The position numbers and the translations under genes are program-made. A DNA stretch of 64,000 nt, taken from the NCBI RefSeq assembly GCF_002234375.1, contig NZ_NMQV01000003.1, positions 124,001 to 188,000 on the forward strand, given 5' to 3'. The number at the start of each line of letters is the position of its first letter. The first letter of the stretch is position 1. Shown here piece by piece: positions 53,097-62,812 of the stretch. Below the pieces are notes generated by a model. The model searched no databases. It had not been told where the DNA came from and saw nothing but the letters and a program-made list of their open reading frames with translations. Source of the DNA: Pseudomonas fluvialis. Its GTDB lineage: Bacteria; Pseudomonadota; Gammaproteobacteria; Pseudomonadales; Pseudomonadaceae.

Positions 53097-53570
53097 CTAA
53101 TCGGCAAGCTCCAGCAGTTGTGTGATTCGCTGCATATCCAGTACGCCGGAGAGCGCCTGTTGTCCGCCGTGTCCGTCGAACAGCAGGGTGCGTGGCAATT
53201 CGCCGCGCCAGCGTGGGTCGAGGGCGTAGGCCATGGCCTCGGGAGCCTCGTCGGCATAGGCGTAGTGCTGCCCGTCCAGGCCATGGCTGGCCAGCAGTGC
53301 GGCATGCTCGGCAAGCCGTGGCTCGCTGGCCACGGTGATCAGCCGTAACTGCGGGTAGGCCTGCTGGGCTTGGCGGAAGTGGGCGAGGTTCTGCTTGCAG
53401 TAGCCGCACTCCAGCGACCACAGGGCGATCAGCGTGGGTTGTCGATACTGGCTCGCCTCGACCAGAGCGGCCGCCTGCTGGCGATCCAGAGTGTCGACGC
53501 GTGGGGCGGCGAGCAGCGGCAGGCTGCACAGAGCGAGCAGCAGGCCGGCATGAAAAAGACGCGACATCAT
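53097..53570 (-). CDS. Periplasmic thioredoxin-like protein
   Basis: A 157-aa protein with a signal peptide (about residues 1-22). The TlpA-like thioredoxin domain has the motif ECGYC (Cys55, Cys58) and a late PRTLLFDGHG containing the cis-proline. It probably reduces or assembles disulphide or metal sites of a periplasmic partner. The ATG overlaps the stop of the BNR protein gene (ATGA at 53570-53567). The last gene of the operon starting at 57349. Confidence 0.85.
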   Translation of the reverse strand: MMSRLFHAGLLLALCSLPLLAAPRVDTLDRQQAAALVEASQYRQPTLIALWSLECGYCKQNLAHFRQAQQAYPQLRLITVASEPRLAEHAALLASHGLDGQHYAYADEAPEAMAYALDPRWRGELPRTLLFDGHGGQQALSGVLDMQRITQLLELAD

Positions 53571-54709
53571 GGCAATGGGTACCCCTTGAGGCCGTGATCG
53601 GTGCTGTGCCAGACCGGCAGCAGCTGGTTGCCGACCCGGAGCAGGCGTGGGTGGTCGGACGGGCCCTGGCTGCTGGCCAGGGGTACGCGGCGAAAGTGTT
53701 CGCCGCCATCCTCGGAAATTTCCGCGAGCAGCTGGGTGCGCTGGCCGTCAAACTCTTTCCACAGCAGGACTACGCGCTGGCCGAGGCTGGCCACTGCACC
53801 GTGTCCGGCGCGCGGGCCACCGAGGCTGCGCTGGCCGAGCACCTGGCCGTCGGCCAGCTGGCCGTAGAACAGCGGCCCCTGTTCGCCGTGCGGACTGAAC
53901 CACAGCGCATGCAGCCGGCCCTGGCTGTCTTCGGCCAGGGCCGGGCCGTGGTGCGGGCAGGCATCCACTTGCCAGCCGTCGAAGGTGGCGCGGCGCAGCT
54001 CACCTGGCCGCTCGCGGCCCAGTGGCAGTAGCGCGTGGTCACGCTGGCCCTGCTCGAACAGCTGGCGCCAGAACAGCAGCAGGCTGCCATCGGCGCGCTC
54101 GGTGAGCGCCAGGCGGCAGCACTGGCAGCTGTGGTCGACCAGTTTGTACTCGGCGACGAACTGCCGGCCGCCATCATCCGAGTGGCTGGCATACAGCGCC
54201 GAGCCCTGGTAGGCAGGGTTGTCGAGGCGCTCGCGGCCGTCGATCCACACCAGCCAGAGGCGTCCGTTGCGGTCCAGATGCTGGCGCACGAAGCTGTGCC
54301 CGGTGAGGCGCTGGTCGCGATGCACGGTGCGCGGTGTGCTGAAGTCGCGGCCATTCTCGGCGCGGGCGAAGCGGATATCGCCGGTAAAGCGTTCGGCAAA
54401 CCGCCGCGACCAGCTGACATACAGCGCGCCCTGCGCGGATACGGACAGTTGCGGGGCGTTCTCGGCGTCATCGGCAATCGCTTCGGCCTGGCTGTTGACC
54501 TGGCTGTGTGCCTGCCAGTGCTGGCCGAGGTCGTTGCTGCGCAGGATCTGCAGATGCCCGTCGCGAACCAGGGCGGCATACAGTGCACCATCGCTGCCGG
54601 CGGCCAGGCCGACACCCAGTCCGGGCTGCGGGTTGCCCATGGCCGCGGCCAGCAGGGGGATCGCGCTGAGCAGGCCAGGGGCCAGCCAGCGACAAAACGT
54701 TTTCAACAT
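53567..54709 (-). CDS. Secreted BNR/sialidase-fold protein with Cys/His motifs
   Basis: A 380-aa exported protein with an N-terminal signal. Three Asp-box-like repeats (SNDLGQHW, SDDGGRQF, SEDGGEHF) indicate a sialidase-type beta-propeller. The sialidase catalytic residues are not evident, so glycosidase activity is not claimed. A HSCQCCR motif (Cys195, 197, 198) and a CPHHG motif (Cys251, His253, His254) look like metal ligands. AGGAG lies before ATG 54709; the frame extends upstream into the TonB gene. It lies 19 bp after the TonB receptor stop. Confidence 0.82.
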   Translation of the reverse strand: MLKTFCRWLAPGLLSAIPLLAAAMGNPQPGLGVGLAAGSDGALYAALVRDGHLQILRSNDLGQHWQAHSQVNSQAEAIADDAENAPQLSVSAQGALYVSWSRRFAERFTGDIRFARAENGRDFSTPRTVHRDQRLTGHSFVRQHLDRNGRLWLVWIDGRERLDNPAYQGSALYASHSDDGGRQFVAEYKLVDHSCQCCRLALTERADGSLLLFWRQLFEQGQRDHALLPLGRERPGELRRATFDGWQVDACPHHGPALAEDSQGRLHALWFSPHGEQGPLFYGQLADGQVLGQRSLGGPRAGHGAVASLGQRVVLLWKEFDGQRTQLLAEISEDGGEHFRRVPLASSQGPSDHPRLLRVGNQLLPVWHSTDHGLKGYPLP

Positions 54710-54728
54710 GACGAACTCCTTGTCGGTT

Positions 54729-56879
54729 TTACCAGCGGAGCTGCAGGCCCAGGGTGACGTTGCGCGGCAGGCCGGCGTTGTAGCTGGGTTCGCCGCTGTT
54801 GAGCGCGGAGGTTTCCGCGTAGCGCTTGTCCTGCAGGTTGTTGATGGCGGCATAGACCTCCATCTGCGAGCTGAGCAGGTAGTTGCCGCGCAGGTGCAGC
54901 AGGTCGTGCCCGGGATAGCGGCTGGTGTTCTGCGCGTCGCGCCAGTAGCTGCCCAGGCGCTGCCACTCCAGTTCCAGGCGGCCACCGTTGAGCAGCGCCG
55001 GGCGGTAGCTCAGGCGGTTGTTGGCGATCAGGCGGGGCGCCGCCTCCATCTCGTTGCCGGTGTAGTCGCTGCTGTTCGACAGCTGCCAGTCTGCATAGCT
55101 GTGCTTGGCGTAGGACAGGCTGGCCTCCCAGCGCCAGGCATCGGCCAGTGGCAGGCCCAGGCCCAGCTCGACGCCGCGGTGCAGGGTCTTGCCGGCGTTG
55201 GTGGCCCGTCGCTGGTTGGTTACCGGGTCCTGGTAGTTGAGGATGTCGTCGCGCTTGGTCATGTGGTACAGCGCCAGCTCGTAGTCCAGCTCAGCCAGGT
55301 AGCCGCGCAGACCGACTTCGTAGTTGTCGACGATGATCGGCTTGAGGTCGAGCAGCGCCTCGGCGGCGGCTTGCGCACGGCTCGCCGAGCTTTCCCGCGA
55401 ACCACGGAACACCTGGCTTTCCGAGGGGGTGCGGAAGGCGTTGCTGTAGGCCAGGAACGCGCTGAGCTGCGGGCTGAAGGCGTAGGTCGCGCCCAGCTTG
55501 GGGCTCAGGTGCTGATAGCGCACGGTGCTGCTGGCCGCGTGGCCATACCAGCCATTGCCGGGGAAGGCTCCCGGCACGCCCTGGCTGGCGCTGGCCTGGC
55601 CGCCGTTGAAGTGGTTGTCATAGTCGTACTGCATCTGGTCGAAACGCAGGCCGGCGGTGAGGCGCAGGGCCTCGCTGGGCGACAGCTCGCCGTGCAGGTA
55701 GGGCGACAGGCTCTGGAAGGTGACGTCGTAATCGTAGATGCGTACGGGGGCACGCTGCGGGTCCAGCTGGTAGTCGATGGCGCCGTAGGCGTTGCTCCGG
55801 CGCAGCAGGGCGATGGAGTCTTCTTCGCGCGAACCGGGGCTGTAGTCGTAGTCCAGGCCGACGATCAGCCGGGCTCGCCAGGGCTCGAAGTCCACCCGGT
55901 ACTTGCTGAGGAAGCCAAAGGAGCGGTTGGCAGTGGTGTACTGGCTGGGGTCGTAGCTCACCGACCAGCTGGGAATGATGTCCATGCTGTTGTCGCGCAG
56001 ATAGGGGGTGAACGACAACAGGGTCTGCTCGTCGAGCTGGTAGTCGAAGGCGCTGGACAGACGCCAGGCTTCTACCTGGCGGGTGGAGAAGGGGATGTTG
56101 TTGTGGCGCGGGTCGGCGTGGTACTGCGCCTGGTTGAGCGTGCCGACATGCGCCTGGTCGATTTGTGAGTAGCTGAAGACGCTTTTCACCCGCAGGGCAT
56201 CGTTGTGCTGGTGATCCCAGCGCAGCAGGGCGCTTTGCCGGTCATAACCGGCGTGCTCTTGCCAGCCGTCCATGCGTGTCAGGTTGAGGGTGGCACGCAG
56301 GCCGTCGCGTGCGTTGCTGTCGCCGGCATCCAGCAACAGGCGCCGCCAGCCGTAACTGCCCAGTTCACTGGTCAGGGCGAACTCGGCTTCGGGCGGCGGT
56401 TCCGGGGTCAGCACGTTGACGATCCCGCCGATCGCATCCGAGCCATACAGGGCGCTGCCCGGCCCCTTGCTGACTTCGATGCCGCCGGCCTGCGGCACGT
56501 TGATCTCGTACAGCGCGTTATGGTTGAAAAAGCCGGTGGAGCGGGTCGGGATGCCATCCTCGAGAAACAGGTAGACCGGTGCGGTGGTCAGCGGCTGGCG
56601 AATGGCCGTGGAGTGGCCTTCGCCGGACAGGTTGCTCAGGCGTACTCCGGGCATGCGGTTGAGCACTTCGCTGGGGTGGCGCGGGCGCTGCTCCTGGATA
56701 TCCAGGGCGTCCACCTGACTGATGCTGGCGGGGATTTCGCTGGTCTTCTGGGCTTCACGGGTGGCCGTGACGCTGATCTGCTCCAGGTGCAGAGCCTGTT
56801 CATCGGTATCTGTCGCGGGGCTGGCCTGGGCGCAGCAGGCCATGCCGGCCAGCAGGCCGGCGAGGGAAATCGAACGCAT
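54729..56879 (-). CDS. TonB-dependent outer-membrane receptor
   Basis: A 716-aa outer-membrane transporter. Signal peptide (about residues 1-20), a TonB-box-like segment near LEQISVTATRE, a plug domain (ASISQVDALDIQEQ to GPGSALYGSDAIGGIVNV) and a 22-strand barrel ending in a terminal aromatic (LGLQLRW). It imports a substrate using TonB energy; metal complexes are the usual cargo. Context with DUF2946 suggests copper, but no specific copper ligands can be assigned. ATG 56879 has AGGA 6 nt upstream. Confidence 0.93.
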   Translation of the reverse strand: MRSISLAGLLAGMACCAQASPATDTDEQALHLEQISVTATREAQKTSEIPASISQVDALDIQEQRPRHPSEVLNRMPGVRLSNLSGEGHSTAIRQPLTTAPVYLFLEDGIPTRSTGFFNHNALYEINVPQAGGIEVSKGPGSALYGSDAIGGIVNVLTPEPPPEAEFALTSELGSYGWRRLLLDAGDSNARDGLRATLNLTRMDGWQEHAGYDRQSALLRWDHQHNDALRVKSVFSYSQIDQAHVGTLNQAQYHADPRHNNIPFSTRQVEAWRLSSAFDYQLDEQTLLSFTPYLRDNSMDIIPSWSVSYDPSQYTTANRSFGFLSKYRVDFEPWRARLIVGLDYDYSPGSREEDSIALLRRSNAYGAIDYQLDPQRAPVRIYDYDVTFQSLSPYLHGELSPSEALRLTAGLRFDQMQYDYDNHFNGGQASASQGVPGAFPGNGWYGHAASSTVRYQHLSPKLGATYAFSPQLSAFLAYSNAFRTPSESQVFRGSRESSASRAQAAAEALLDLKPIIVDNYEVGLRGYLAELDYELALYHMTKRDDILNYQDPVTNQRRATNAGKTLHRGVELGLGLPLADAWRWEASLSYAKHSYADWQLSNSSDYTGNEMEAAPRLIANNRLSYRPALLNGGRLELEWQRLGSYWRDAQNTSRYPGHDLLHLRGNYLLSSQMEVYAAINNLQDKRYAETSALNSGEPSYNAGLPRNVTLGLQLRW

Positions 56880-56983
56880 GGAAAATCCTGTCCTTTGGCA
56901 CACGCACAGGGCGTGGCGGGCATGCAAGCGGGCTCCGGCAGGCCAGGTGCAGGCTGTGCCGGGCGAACGGGGTGCAGCAGGGG

Positions 56984-57349
56984 TCAGGCGGACAGGTGGG
57001 GCGGGGCACGCGACAGCGGTACCGGCCAGTGGCTGGCCTGCTGGTCAGGCGCACGGCTCATGGCCGGGCGGGGTGGGTGCTGCGCAATAAACAGCGACAG
57101 ACCCAGTCCCAGCTTGCTGTGCGGCAGGCTGGCCAGGCTGCAGTGCAGGCTGCACCACAGGCACGGCAGGCTGTCGCTGAGCGGTGCTGTACCGTCCAGA
57201 GCAACCCGTTGATAGCCCTGTGCCGTACACAGCTCGACCCAGGTGGTGCCGCTGCTGTTCGCCGGCATCGGCAACCATGCCGCCAGGAGCAACGCCAGGC
57301 AGGCGAAGTAGCAGGTCAGCAGTTGGCGAGGGGCGTGGTTGGCAGGCAT
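56984..57349 (-). CDS. DUF2946-type small membrane/periplasmic protein
   Basis: A 121-aa protein with an N-terminal hydrophobic segment (about residues 10-27). The DUF2946-like pattern follows: ELCTAQGYQRV with Cys41, then LPCLWCSLHC with Cys63, Cys66 and Cys70. DUF2946 genes are often found next to copper-related TonB receptors in Pseudomonas. It is probably the first gene of a minus-strand operon, 104 bp before the receptor. The precise function is unknown. Confidence 0.78.
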   Translation of the reverse strand: MPANHAPRQLLTCYFACLALLLAAWLPMPANSSGTTWVELCTAQGYQRVALDGTAPLSDSLPCLWCSLHCSLASLPHSKLGLGLSLFIAQHPPRPAMSRAPDQQASHWPVPLSRAPPHLSA

Positions 57350-57508
57350 GGGCTAAGCCAAATGAGAAGTGCCTGCACTATAGGTAGCTGTTGCGGGCGC
57401 GGCAATCGACAGGCTTGTCAGTGATCAAGAAGTGCGGAAAAACCGCGGCGGCAGGTTCGTCGTTGCCCGGCTAGGCTGTGAAGGACGTGGCTCGATGGAG
57501 AACAGGTT

Positions 57509-59206
57509 ATGTACCGCGTGCCCTGGCTGCTGGGTGGTTGGTTCTGTGTGCTGGCGAGTGCGTTTGCCGAGCCGCCTGCAGCGATCCTGCAGCGTGCCTT
57601 GGACGAGCTGCAGCCGAGTAGCTTGAGCCGTGCCGAGCAGCAGGCCGAGCTGGAGTGGTTCATCGCCGCAGCGCGTCCCCTGCAGGGACTGCAGATTCGC
57701 GTGATTGCCGAGCGGATTGCCACCCACGAGTACGAAGCCTTTGTCCTGGCACCGCTGTTCAGCGAGCTGACGGGTATTCGCGTCATCCACGAGATCAGTG
57801 GCGAGGATGACGTGGTCAACAAGCTGCGTGCCCAGCAGCGCACCGGCTTGCCGCTATACGATGCCTTCATCAGCGACAGCGATTTGCTCGGCCAGCACTT
57901 CCGCGATGGCCAGGTATTGGCGCTGACCGACTTCATGGCGGGCCAGGGTGCGGCGTTCACGCTGCCCAGCTTGGCACTGGATGATTTCATCGGCCTGCCG
58001 TTCGTGACGGCGCCGGATGGCAAGCTCTACCAGTTGCCTGACCAGCAGTTTGCCAACCTTTATTGGTACCGGCAGGACTGGTTCGAACGAGCGGAATTGC
58101 GCCAGGCCTTCCAGGAACGCTATGGCTATGCGCTGGACGTGCCGCAGAACTGGTCGGCCTATGCGGACATTGCCGAGTTCTTCAGTGAGCAGGTACGCGA
58201 GCTGGATGGGCGGCGTGTCTACGGGCACATGGACTATGGCGCCTACGACCCCTCACTGGGCTGGCGACTGTCGGATGCCTGGCTGGGCATGGCCGGGGTC
58301 GCCGACGTCGGCCTGCCCAACGGCGTGCCGGTGGATGACTGGGGACTGCGTGTCGAGGGCTGCCGGCCTGCCGGGGCGAGCATGCAGCGCGGCGGTGCGC
58401 TGGATAGTCCGGCAGCGGTCTATGCGCTGCGCCAGTACATCGACTGGTTGCAGCGCTTTGCGCCGCCAGAAGCGCGCCAGATGAACTTCAACCAGGCGGG
58501 TAGCGTTGCGGCACAGGGACAGATTGCCCAGCAAATCTTCTGGTACACCGCCTTTACTGGCGATTACACCCGGCCAGGCAGTCCGGTGGTGGACGAACAG
58601 GGGCTGCCACGCTGGCGCGTAGCCCCTTCGCCACGTGGGGCCTATTGGCGCGAGGGCATGAAGTCGGGGTATCAGGATGTCGGTGCCTGGACGCTGCTCA
58701 AGGGCAGCGAACCCGCCCGGCAACAGGCCGCTTGGTTGTATGCGCAATTTGTCGTATCGCGCAGTGTGTCCCTGCGCAAGACCCTGGTAGGGCTGACGCC
58801 AATCCGCCGTTCCGATCTCGACTCGCCTGCCATGCAGGCAGCAGCCCCGCGTCTTGGCGGGCTGGTGGAGTTCTATCGCAGTGCAGCCGCACGTCGCTGG
58901 ACGCCGACCGGCGCCAATGTGCCGGACTACAGTGGCATGGCCAGCCTGTGGTGGCGTTACCTGTATCCGGCGCTGGACGGCCGGCAATCTGCGCAACAGG
59001 CTCTGCAGGCGCTGGCCGGAGCGTTTGATGAGCATCTGGCCCGGCTGTCCGGCAGCCAGGCGCATGCCTGTGCGCCGCGTCTGAACAGCCGCAGTGACCC
59101 GCAGCACTGGTTGCGTCAGCCGGGTGCGCCCTGGCCGGCGCTGGCTGACGAGCAGCCAGCAGGGCGCACGCTGCCCTATGCGGAGGCCTTGCATGCCTGG
59201 GACTGA
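57509..59206 (+). CDS. Large extracellular solute-binding protein (GlpV-like)
   Basis: A 565-aa periplasmic protein with a signal peptide (about residues 1-19, LASAFAEPP). The size and the block IRVIAERIATHEYEAFVLAPLFSELTGI place it near the large family 1 binding proteins such as GlpV of rhizobial glycerol importers. The later YWREGMKSGYQDVGAW and LVGLTPIRRSDL are also family-like. No permease or ATPase gene is adjacent. Its stop overlaps the start of a second binding-protein gene by 14 bp. The ligand is unknown. Confidence 0.82.
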   Translation: MYRVPWLLGGWFCVLASAFAEPPAAILQRALDELQPSSLSRAEQQAELEWFIAAARPLQGLQIRVIAERIATHEYEAFVLAPLFSELTGIRVIHEISGEDDVVNKLRAQQRTGLPLYDAFISDSDLLGQHFRDGQVLALTDFMAGQGAAFTLPSLALDDFIGLPFVTAPDGKLYQLPDQQFANLYWYRQDWFERAELRQAFQERYGYALDVPQNWSAYADIAEFFSEQVRELDGRRVYGHMDYGAYDPSLGWRLSDAWLGMAGVADVGLPNGVPVDDWGLRVEGCRPAGASMQRGGALDSPAAVYALRQYIDWLQRFAPPEARQMNFNQAGSVAAQGQIAQQIFWYTAFTGDYTRPGSPVVDEQGLPRWRVAPSPRGAYWREGMKSGYQDVGAWTLLKGSEPARQQAAWLYAQFVVSRSVSLRKTLVGLTPIRRSDLDSPAMQAAAPRLGGLVEFYRSAAARRWTPTGANVPDYSGMASLWWRYLYPALDGRQSAQQALQALAGAFDEHLARLSGSQAHACAPRLNSRSDPQHWLRQPGAPWPALADEQPAGRTLPYAEALHAWD

Positions 59207-59927
59207 ACGGATCTGGCGCGCGTTATGCCTGCTTGGTGCCTGCTGGCTGGTGCCCTGTGCCCAGGCCGAGCTGCGCCTGTATGCCTGGGAGCGTCCGCCG
59301 CTGGTGATGCGTGATGCGCAGGGCGTGGCCCGGGGCCTGGTGCCCGAGTTGCTCGAGGCCATGTTTGCCCGCGCCGGGTTGGCCTATACCGTGGAGTTTT
59401 TGCCGTTGCAGCGGGCTCTGCGCCAGGTGCAGCAAGATCCGCAGGCGCGCAGTTGCGTGGTGCTGGTCGAGCGCCAGCAGGAGCGCGAAGCGCGCTTCCT
59501 GTGGGTAGGGCCCTTGCTGATTTCGCGCCTGGCACTCTATGCACGGGCCGATGACGCTCTGCAGCTGGGCAGCCTGCCCCAGGCCAAGGCCTGGTCGATT
59601 CTCAGTCATCAGGGTTCCGGGGCGGGTGAGTACCTGCAGCGCATGGGCTTGCAGGTGCATTACTCGAATCATGAGGCACTGAACATCGGCATGCTCCGGC
59701 ATCAGCGTGCACGCTTGTGGGCCACCAGCCGTGCGGTGGCGGAGCAGGGGGCGGGTGGCTTGGCGTTGCGTGAGGTGCTGCCGTTTCTGACGCTGATGGA
59801 AGACCTGGCCTGCCATCCGCATCTGCCGGACGAACAGCTACAGGCGCTGCGTCAGGCGTTGCAGGCACTCTACGCGGAGGGGCAGGTTCAGGCACTGTAT
59901 CGTCGGCATGGCGTGGCCCTGCATTGA
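59193..59927 (+). CDS. Family 3-type periplasmic binding protein
   Basis: A 244-aa exported protein with a signal peptide (about residues 1-26, LVPCAQA). The fold resembles SBP_bac_3: LRLYAWERPPLVMRDAQG, RGLVPELLEAMFARAGL, and FLPLQRALRQVQQD. It lacks a matching transport system. ATG 59193 has GGAGG 7 nt upstream, inside the 3' end of the preceding binding-protein gene. Tight coupling suggests the two proteins act together, possibly as sensors. Confidence 0.82.
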   Translation: MPGTERIWRALCLLGACWLVPCAQAELRLYAWERPPLVMRDAQGVARGLVPELLEAMFARAGLAYTVEFLPLQRALRQVQQDPQARSCVVLVERQQEREARFLWVGPLLISRLALYARADDALQLGSLPQAKAWSILSHQGSGAGEYLQRMGLQVHYSNHEALNIGMLRHQRARLWATSRAVAEQGAGGLALREVLPFLTLMEDLACHPHLPDEQLQALRQALQALYAEGQVQALYRRHGVALH

Positions 59928-59933
59928 AAACGC

Positions 59934-59959
59934 AAGAGCCGCCCCGAAGGGCGGCTCTT
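59934..59959. terminator. Bidirectional terminator between the binding-protein gene and glcB
   Basis: AAGAGCCGCCC (59934-59944) pairs perfectly with GGGCGGCTCTT (59949-59959) around CGAA. It sits 6 bp after the plus-strand stop and 19 bp before the glcB stop, so it can serve both. Confidence 0.85.
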
Positions 59960-59978
59960 GGTGGACGCGCGAGCGAGC

Positions 59979-62156
59979 TTACAGGCCGTTTTTGGCCTTG
60001 AACTCGCGGCGACGGCGGTGCAGTACCGGCTCGGTGTAGCCGTTGGGCTGCTTGGTGCCCTCGACGATCAGCTCCAGGGAAGCCTGGAAGGCGATGTTGT
60101 TGTCGAAGTCCGGCGCCATCGGCTTGTAGGCGGCATCGCCGGCGTTCTGGCGATCCACTACCAGGGCCATGCGCTTCATGCTTTCCAGCACCTGCGCTTC
60201 GCTGATGATGCCGTGACGCAGCCAGTTGGCCAGCAGTTGGCTGGAGATACGCAGGGTGGCGCGGTCTTCCATCAGGCCGACGTCGTTGATGTCCGGCACC
60301 TTGGAGCAGCCGACACCCTGGTCGATCCAGCGCACCACGTAGCCGAGGATGCCCTGCACGTTGTTGTCGATCTCGTTCTGGATTTCCTCGGCCGACCAGT
60401 TGGTGTCCTTGGCCAGCGGAATGCTCAGGATGTCATCGACCGAGGCGAAGGTGCGCTTGGCCAGCTCCTGCTGACGCTCGAACACGTTGACCTTGTGGTA
60501 GTGCAGCACGTGCAGTGCGGCGGCGGTCGGCGAAGGTACCCAGGCGGTGTTGGCACCGGCCAGCGGGTGACCGATCTTCTGCTCGAGCATGGCGGCCATC
60601 AGGTCGGGCATGGCCCACATGCCCTTGCCGATCTGCGCGCGGCCGGACAGGCCACAGTTCAGACCGTGGTCGACGTTCCAGTTCTCGTAGGCGGCGATCC
60701 ACTTCTCGCTCTTCATGGCGGCCTTGCGCACCATCGCGCCGGCTTCCATGGAGGTGTGGATTTCGTCACCGGTACGGTCGAGGAAGCCGGTGTTGATGAA
60801 CACCACGCGCTCGCTGGCGGCCTTGATGCACGCCTTGAGGTTGACGGTGGTGCGGCGCTCCTCGTCCATGATGCCGACCTTGAGGGTGTTGCGGGCCATG
60901 CCCAGCACGTCCTCGATGCGGTCGAACAGTTCGTTGGCGAAGGCCACTTCTTCCGGGCCGTGCATCTTCGGTTTGACGATGTACACCGAGCCGGTACGGG
61001 TGTTGCGACGGCTGGTGTTGCCCTTCAGGTTGTGCAGGGCGATCAGGCTGGTGACCAGGCCGTCCATGATGCCTTCCGGCACTTCGAAACCATCCTTGTC
61101 GATGATCGCGTCGTTGGTCATCAGGTGACCGACGTTGCGGATGAACAGCATCGAACGGCCGTGCAGGCTCAGCTCGCTGCCATCGGCGGCGGTGTAGCTG
61201 CGGTCCGGGTTCATGGTGCGGGTGAAGGTCTTGCCACCCTTGGCAACCGCCTCGGCCAGATCGCCCTTCATCAGGCCCAGCCAGTTCTTGTAGGCGATGA
61301 CCTTGTCATCGGCATCCACCGCGGCAACCGAGTCTTCGCAGTCCATGATGGTGGTCAGGGCGGCTTCCATGAGCACGTCCTTGACCCCGGCGGCGTCGGT
61401 CTGGCCGATCGGGCTGCTGGCGTCGATCTGGATCTCGAAGTGCAGGCCGTTGTTCTTCAGCAGCACGCCCTTGGGTGCGGCAGCTTCACCAACGTAGCCG
61501 ACGAACTTCTCCGCCTGGGCCAGGCCGGTGGTGCTGCCATCCTTCAGGGCAACGACCAGTTTGCCGCCTTCAACACGGTAGGCAGTGGCGTCAACGTGGG
61601 AGCCGGCAGCCAGCGGAGCGGCTTCGTTCAGGAAGGCGCGGGCAAAGGCGATGACCTTGTCGCCGCGTACCTTGTTGTAACCCTGGCCCTTCTCGGCGCC
61701 GTTTTCTTCGCTGATCGCGTCGGTGCCGTACAGCGCGTCATACAGCGAACCCCAGCGGGCGTTGGCGGCGTTCAGGGCGAAGCGTGCGTTCATGATCGGC
61801 ACCACCAGCTGCGGGCCGGCCATGGTGGCGATCTCGGCGTCGACGTTCTCGGTGGTGACCTTGAAGTCTGCCGGTTCGGGCAGCAGGTAGCCGATTTCCT
61901 GGAGGAACGCCTTGTAGGCTACGGCGTCATGCGCCTGGCCCTTGCGTGCCTGGTGCCAGGCATCGATTTTTGCCTGGATGTCGTCGCGCTTGGCCAGCAG
62001 CGCGCGGTTCTTCGGCGCCAGGTCGTGGATGACGCTGGCGGCACCCGCCCAGAAGGCTTCGGCGGCGACGCCGGTGCCGGGAATGGCTTCGTTGGTGACG
62101 AAGTCGTAAAGGGCTTTGGCGACCTGCAGGCCACCGACTTGAACGCGCTCAGTCAT
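59979..62156 (-). CDS. glcB: Malate synthase G
   Basis: Condenses glyoxylate with acetyl-CoA to malate in the glyoxylate shunt and glycolate use; cytoplasmic monomer. It is 725 aa from ATG 62156, the usual length for isoform G. Family blocks include [18 protein letters not shown] with the catalytic arginine region, [15 protein letters not shown], and [22 protein letters not shown] lies 8 nt before the ATG; GTG 62168 is less likely. In Pseudomonas glcB often stands alone, as here. Confidence 0.97.
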   Translation of the reverse strand: MTERVQVGGLQVAKALYDFVTNEAIPGTGVAAEAFWAGAASVIHDLAPKNRALLAKRDDIQAKIDAWHQARKGQAHDAVAYKAFLQEIGYLLPEPADFKVTTENVDAEIATMAGPQLVVPIMNARFALNAANARWGSLYDALYGTDAISEENGAEKGQGYNKVRGDKVIAFARAFLNEAAPLAAGSHVDATAYRVEGGKLVVALKDGSTTGLAQAEKFVGYVGEAAAPKGVLLKNNGLHFEIQIDASSPIGQTDAAGVKDVLMEAALTTIMDCEDSVAAVDADDKVIAYKNWLGLMKGDLAEAVAKGGKTFTRTMNPDRSYTAADGSELSLHGRSMLFIRNVGHLMTNDAIIDKDGFEVPEGIMDGLVTSLIALHNLKGNTSRRNTRTGSVYIVKPKMHGPEEVAFANELFDRIEDVLGMARNTLKVGIMDEERRTTVNLKACIKAASERVVFINTGFLDRTGDEIHTSMEAGAMVRKAAMKSEKWIAAYENWNVDHGLNCGLSGRAQIGKGMWAMPDLMAAMLEQKIGHPLAGANTAWVPSPTAAALHVLHYHKVNVFERQQELAKRTFASVDDILSIPLAKDTNWSAEEIQNEIDNNVQGILGYVVRWIDQGVGCSKVPDINDVGLMEDRATLRISSQLLANWLRHGIISEAQVLESMKRMALVVDRQNAGDAAYKPMAPDFDNNIAFQASLELIVEGTKQPNGYTEPVLHRRRREFKAKNGL

Positions 62157-62344
62157 TGCTTGCCTCACTTGATTGCAAACGGCTTGGAACCTGGCCTGCT
62201 TGCGGCCATGTAGTACGGGTCGGCGGATACTACAGGATGACGCGGGAAAAATCAGGGGGCGTGGCCGGGCAATTGACTGTCGGCAGGCCTTTGCCCGGGC
62301 CTATACTCGGGCCCATCCATCACTCTGCCGCCAAGGATATCGCC

Positions 62345-62809
62345 ATGCAGGTTACCCAGGCCCGACTGGCCGATGAGCCCATGCTGCGCCCGCTGTTCGC
62401 CGCCTACCTGCAGTTCTACCAGGTGCCTCGCGCGGACGCAGAGATTCGCGCGTTCCTCGAGCAGCGCCTGCAGCGGGGCGACTCGCATATCCTCCTGGCG
62501 CGTGATGAGCAGGGCCAGGCATTGGGTTTCGTGCAGCTCTATCCGCTGTTTTCCTCGCTGGCCATGCGCCCGGCCTGGTTGCTCAATGACCTGTTCGTCG
62601 CGCCGCCGGCGCGCCGCCAGGGTGTAGCCCAGGCGTTGCTGCAGGCGGCCCAGGCGTTGGGCCTGGCCAGCGGGGCCTGTGGCCTGCAGCTGGAAACCGC
62701 GCGCGACAACCTGGCCGCACAAGCCTTGTACGAGCGACTGGGGTTTGTTCGCGACGAGCAGTTCTTTACCTACTGGCTGGCCTTGCCGGCCGCTGTTTGC
62801 AAGGAGTAG
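62345..62809 (+). CDS. GNAT-family N-acetyltransferase
   Basis: A 154-aa acetyltransferase. The acetyl-CoA loop PARRQGVAQALL is canonical (R-x-x-G-x-A). The block ALGFVQLYPLFSSLAMRPAWLLNDLFV matches the second GNAT in this window (27356) almost position for position. AAGGA precedes ATG 62345. It is followed 3 bp later by gcvR, so they share a transcript. The substrate is unknown. Confidence 0.87.
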   Translation: MQVTQARLADEPMLRPLFAAYLQFYQVPRADAEIRAFLEQRLQRGDSHILLARDEQGQALGFVQLYPLFSSLAMRPAWLLNDLFVAPPARRQGVAQALLQAAQALGLASGACGLQLETARDNLAAQALYERLGFVRDEQFFTYWLALPAAVCKE

Positions 62810-62812
62810 TCC

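Noticed and set aside
53567..54709. Annotation of the BNR protein as an active exo-alpha-sialidase
   Set aside because: Only Asp-box repeats are visible; the arginine triad and nucleophilic Tyr/Glu pair of sialidases cannot be identified.
59958..62213. A 751-codon open frame opposite malate synthase G
   Set aside because: Same cause: antisense of a highly expressed, GC-biased gene. The minus-strand protein is full-length GlcB with all motifs.
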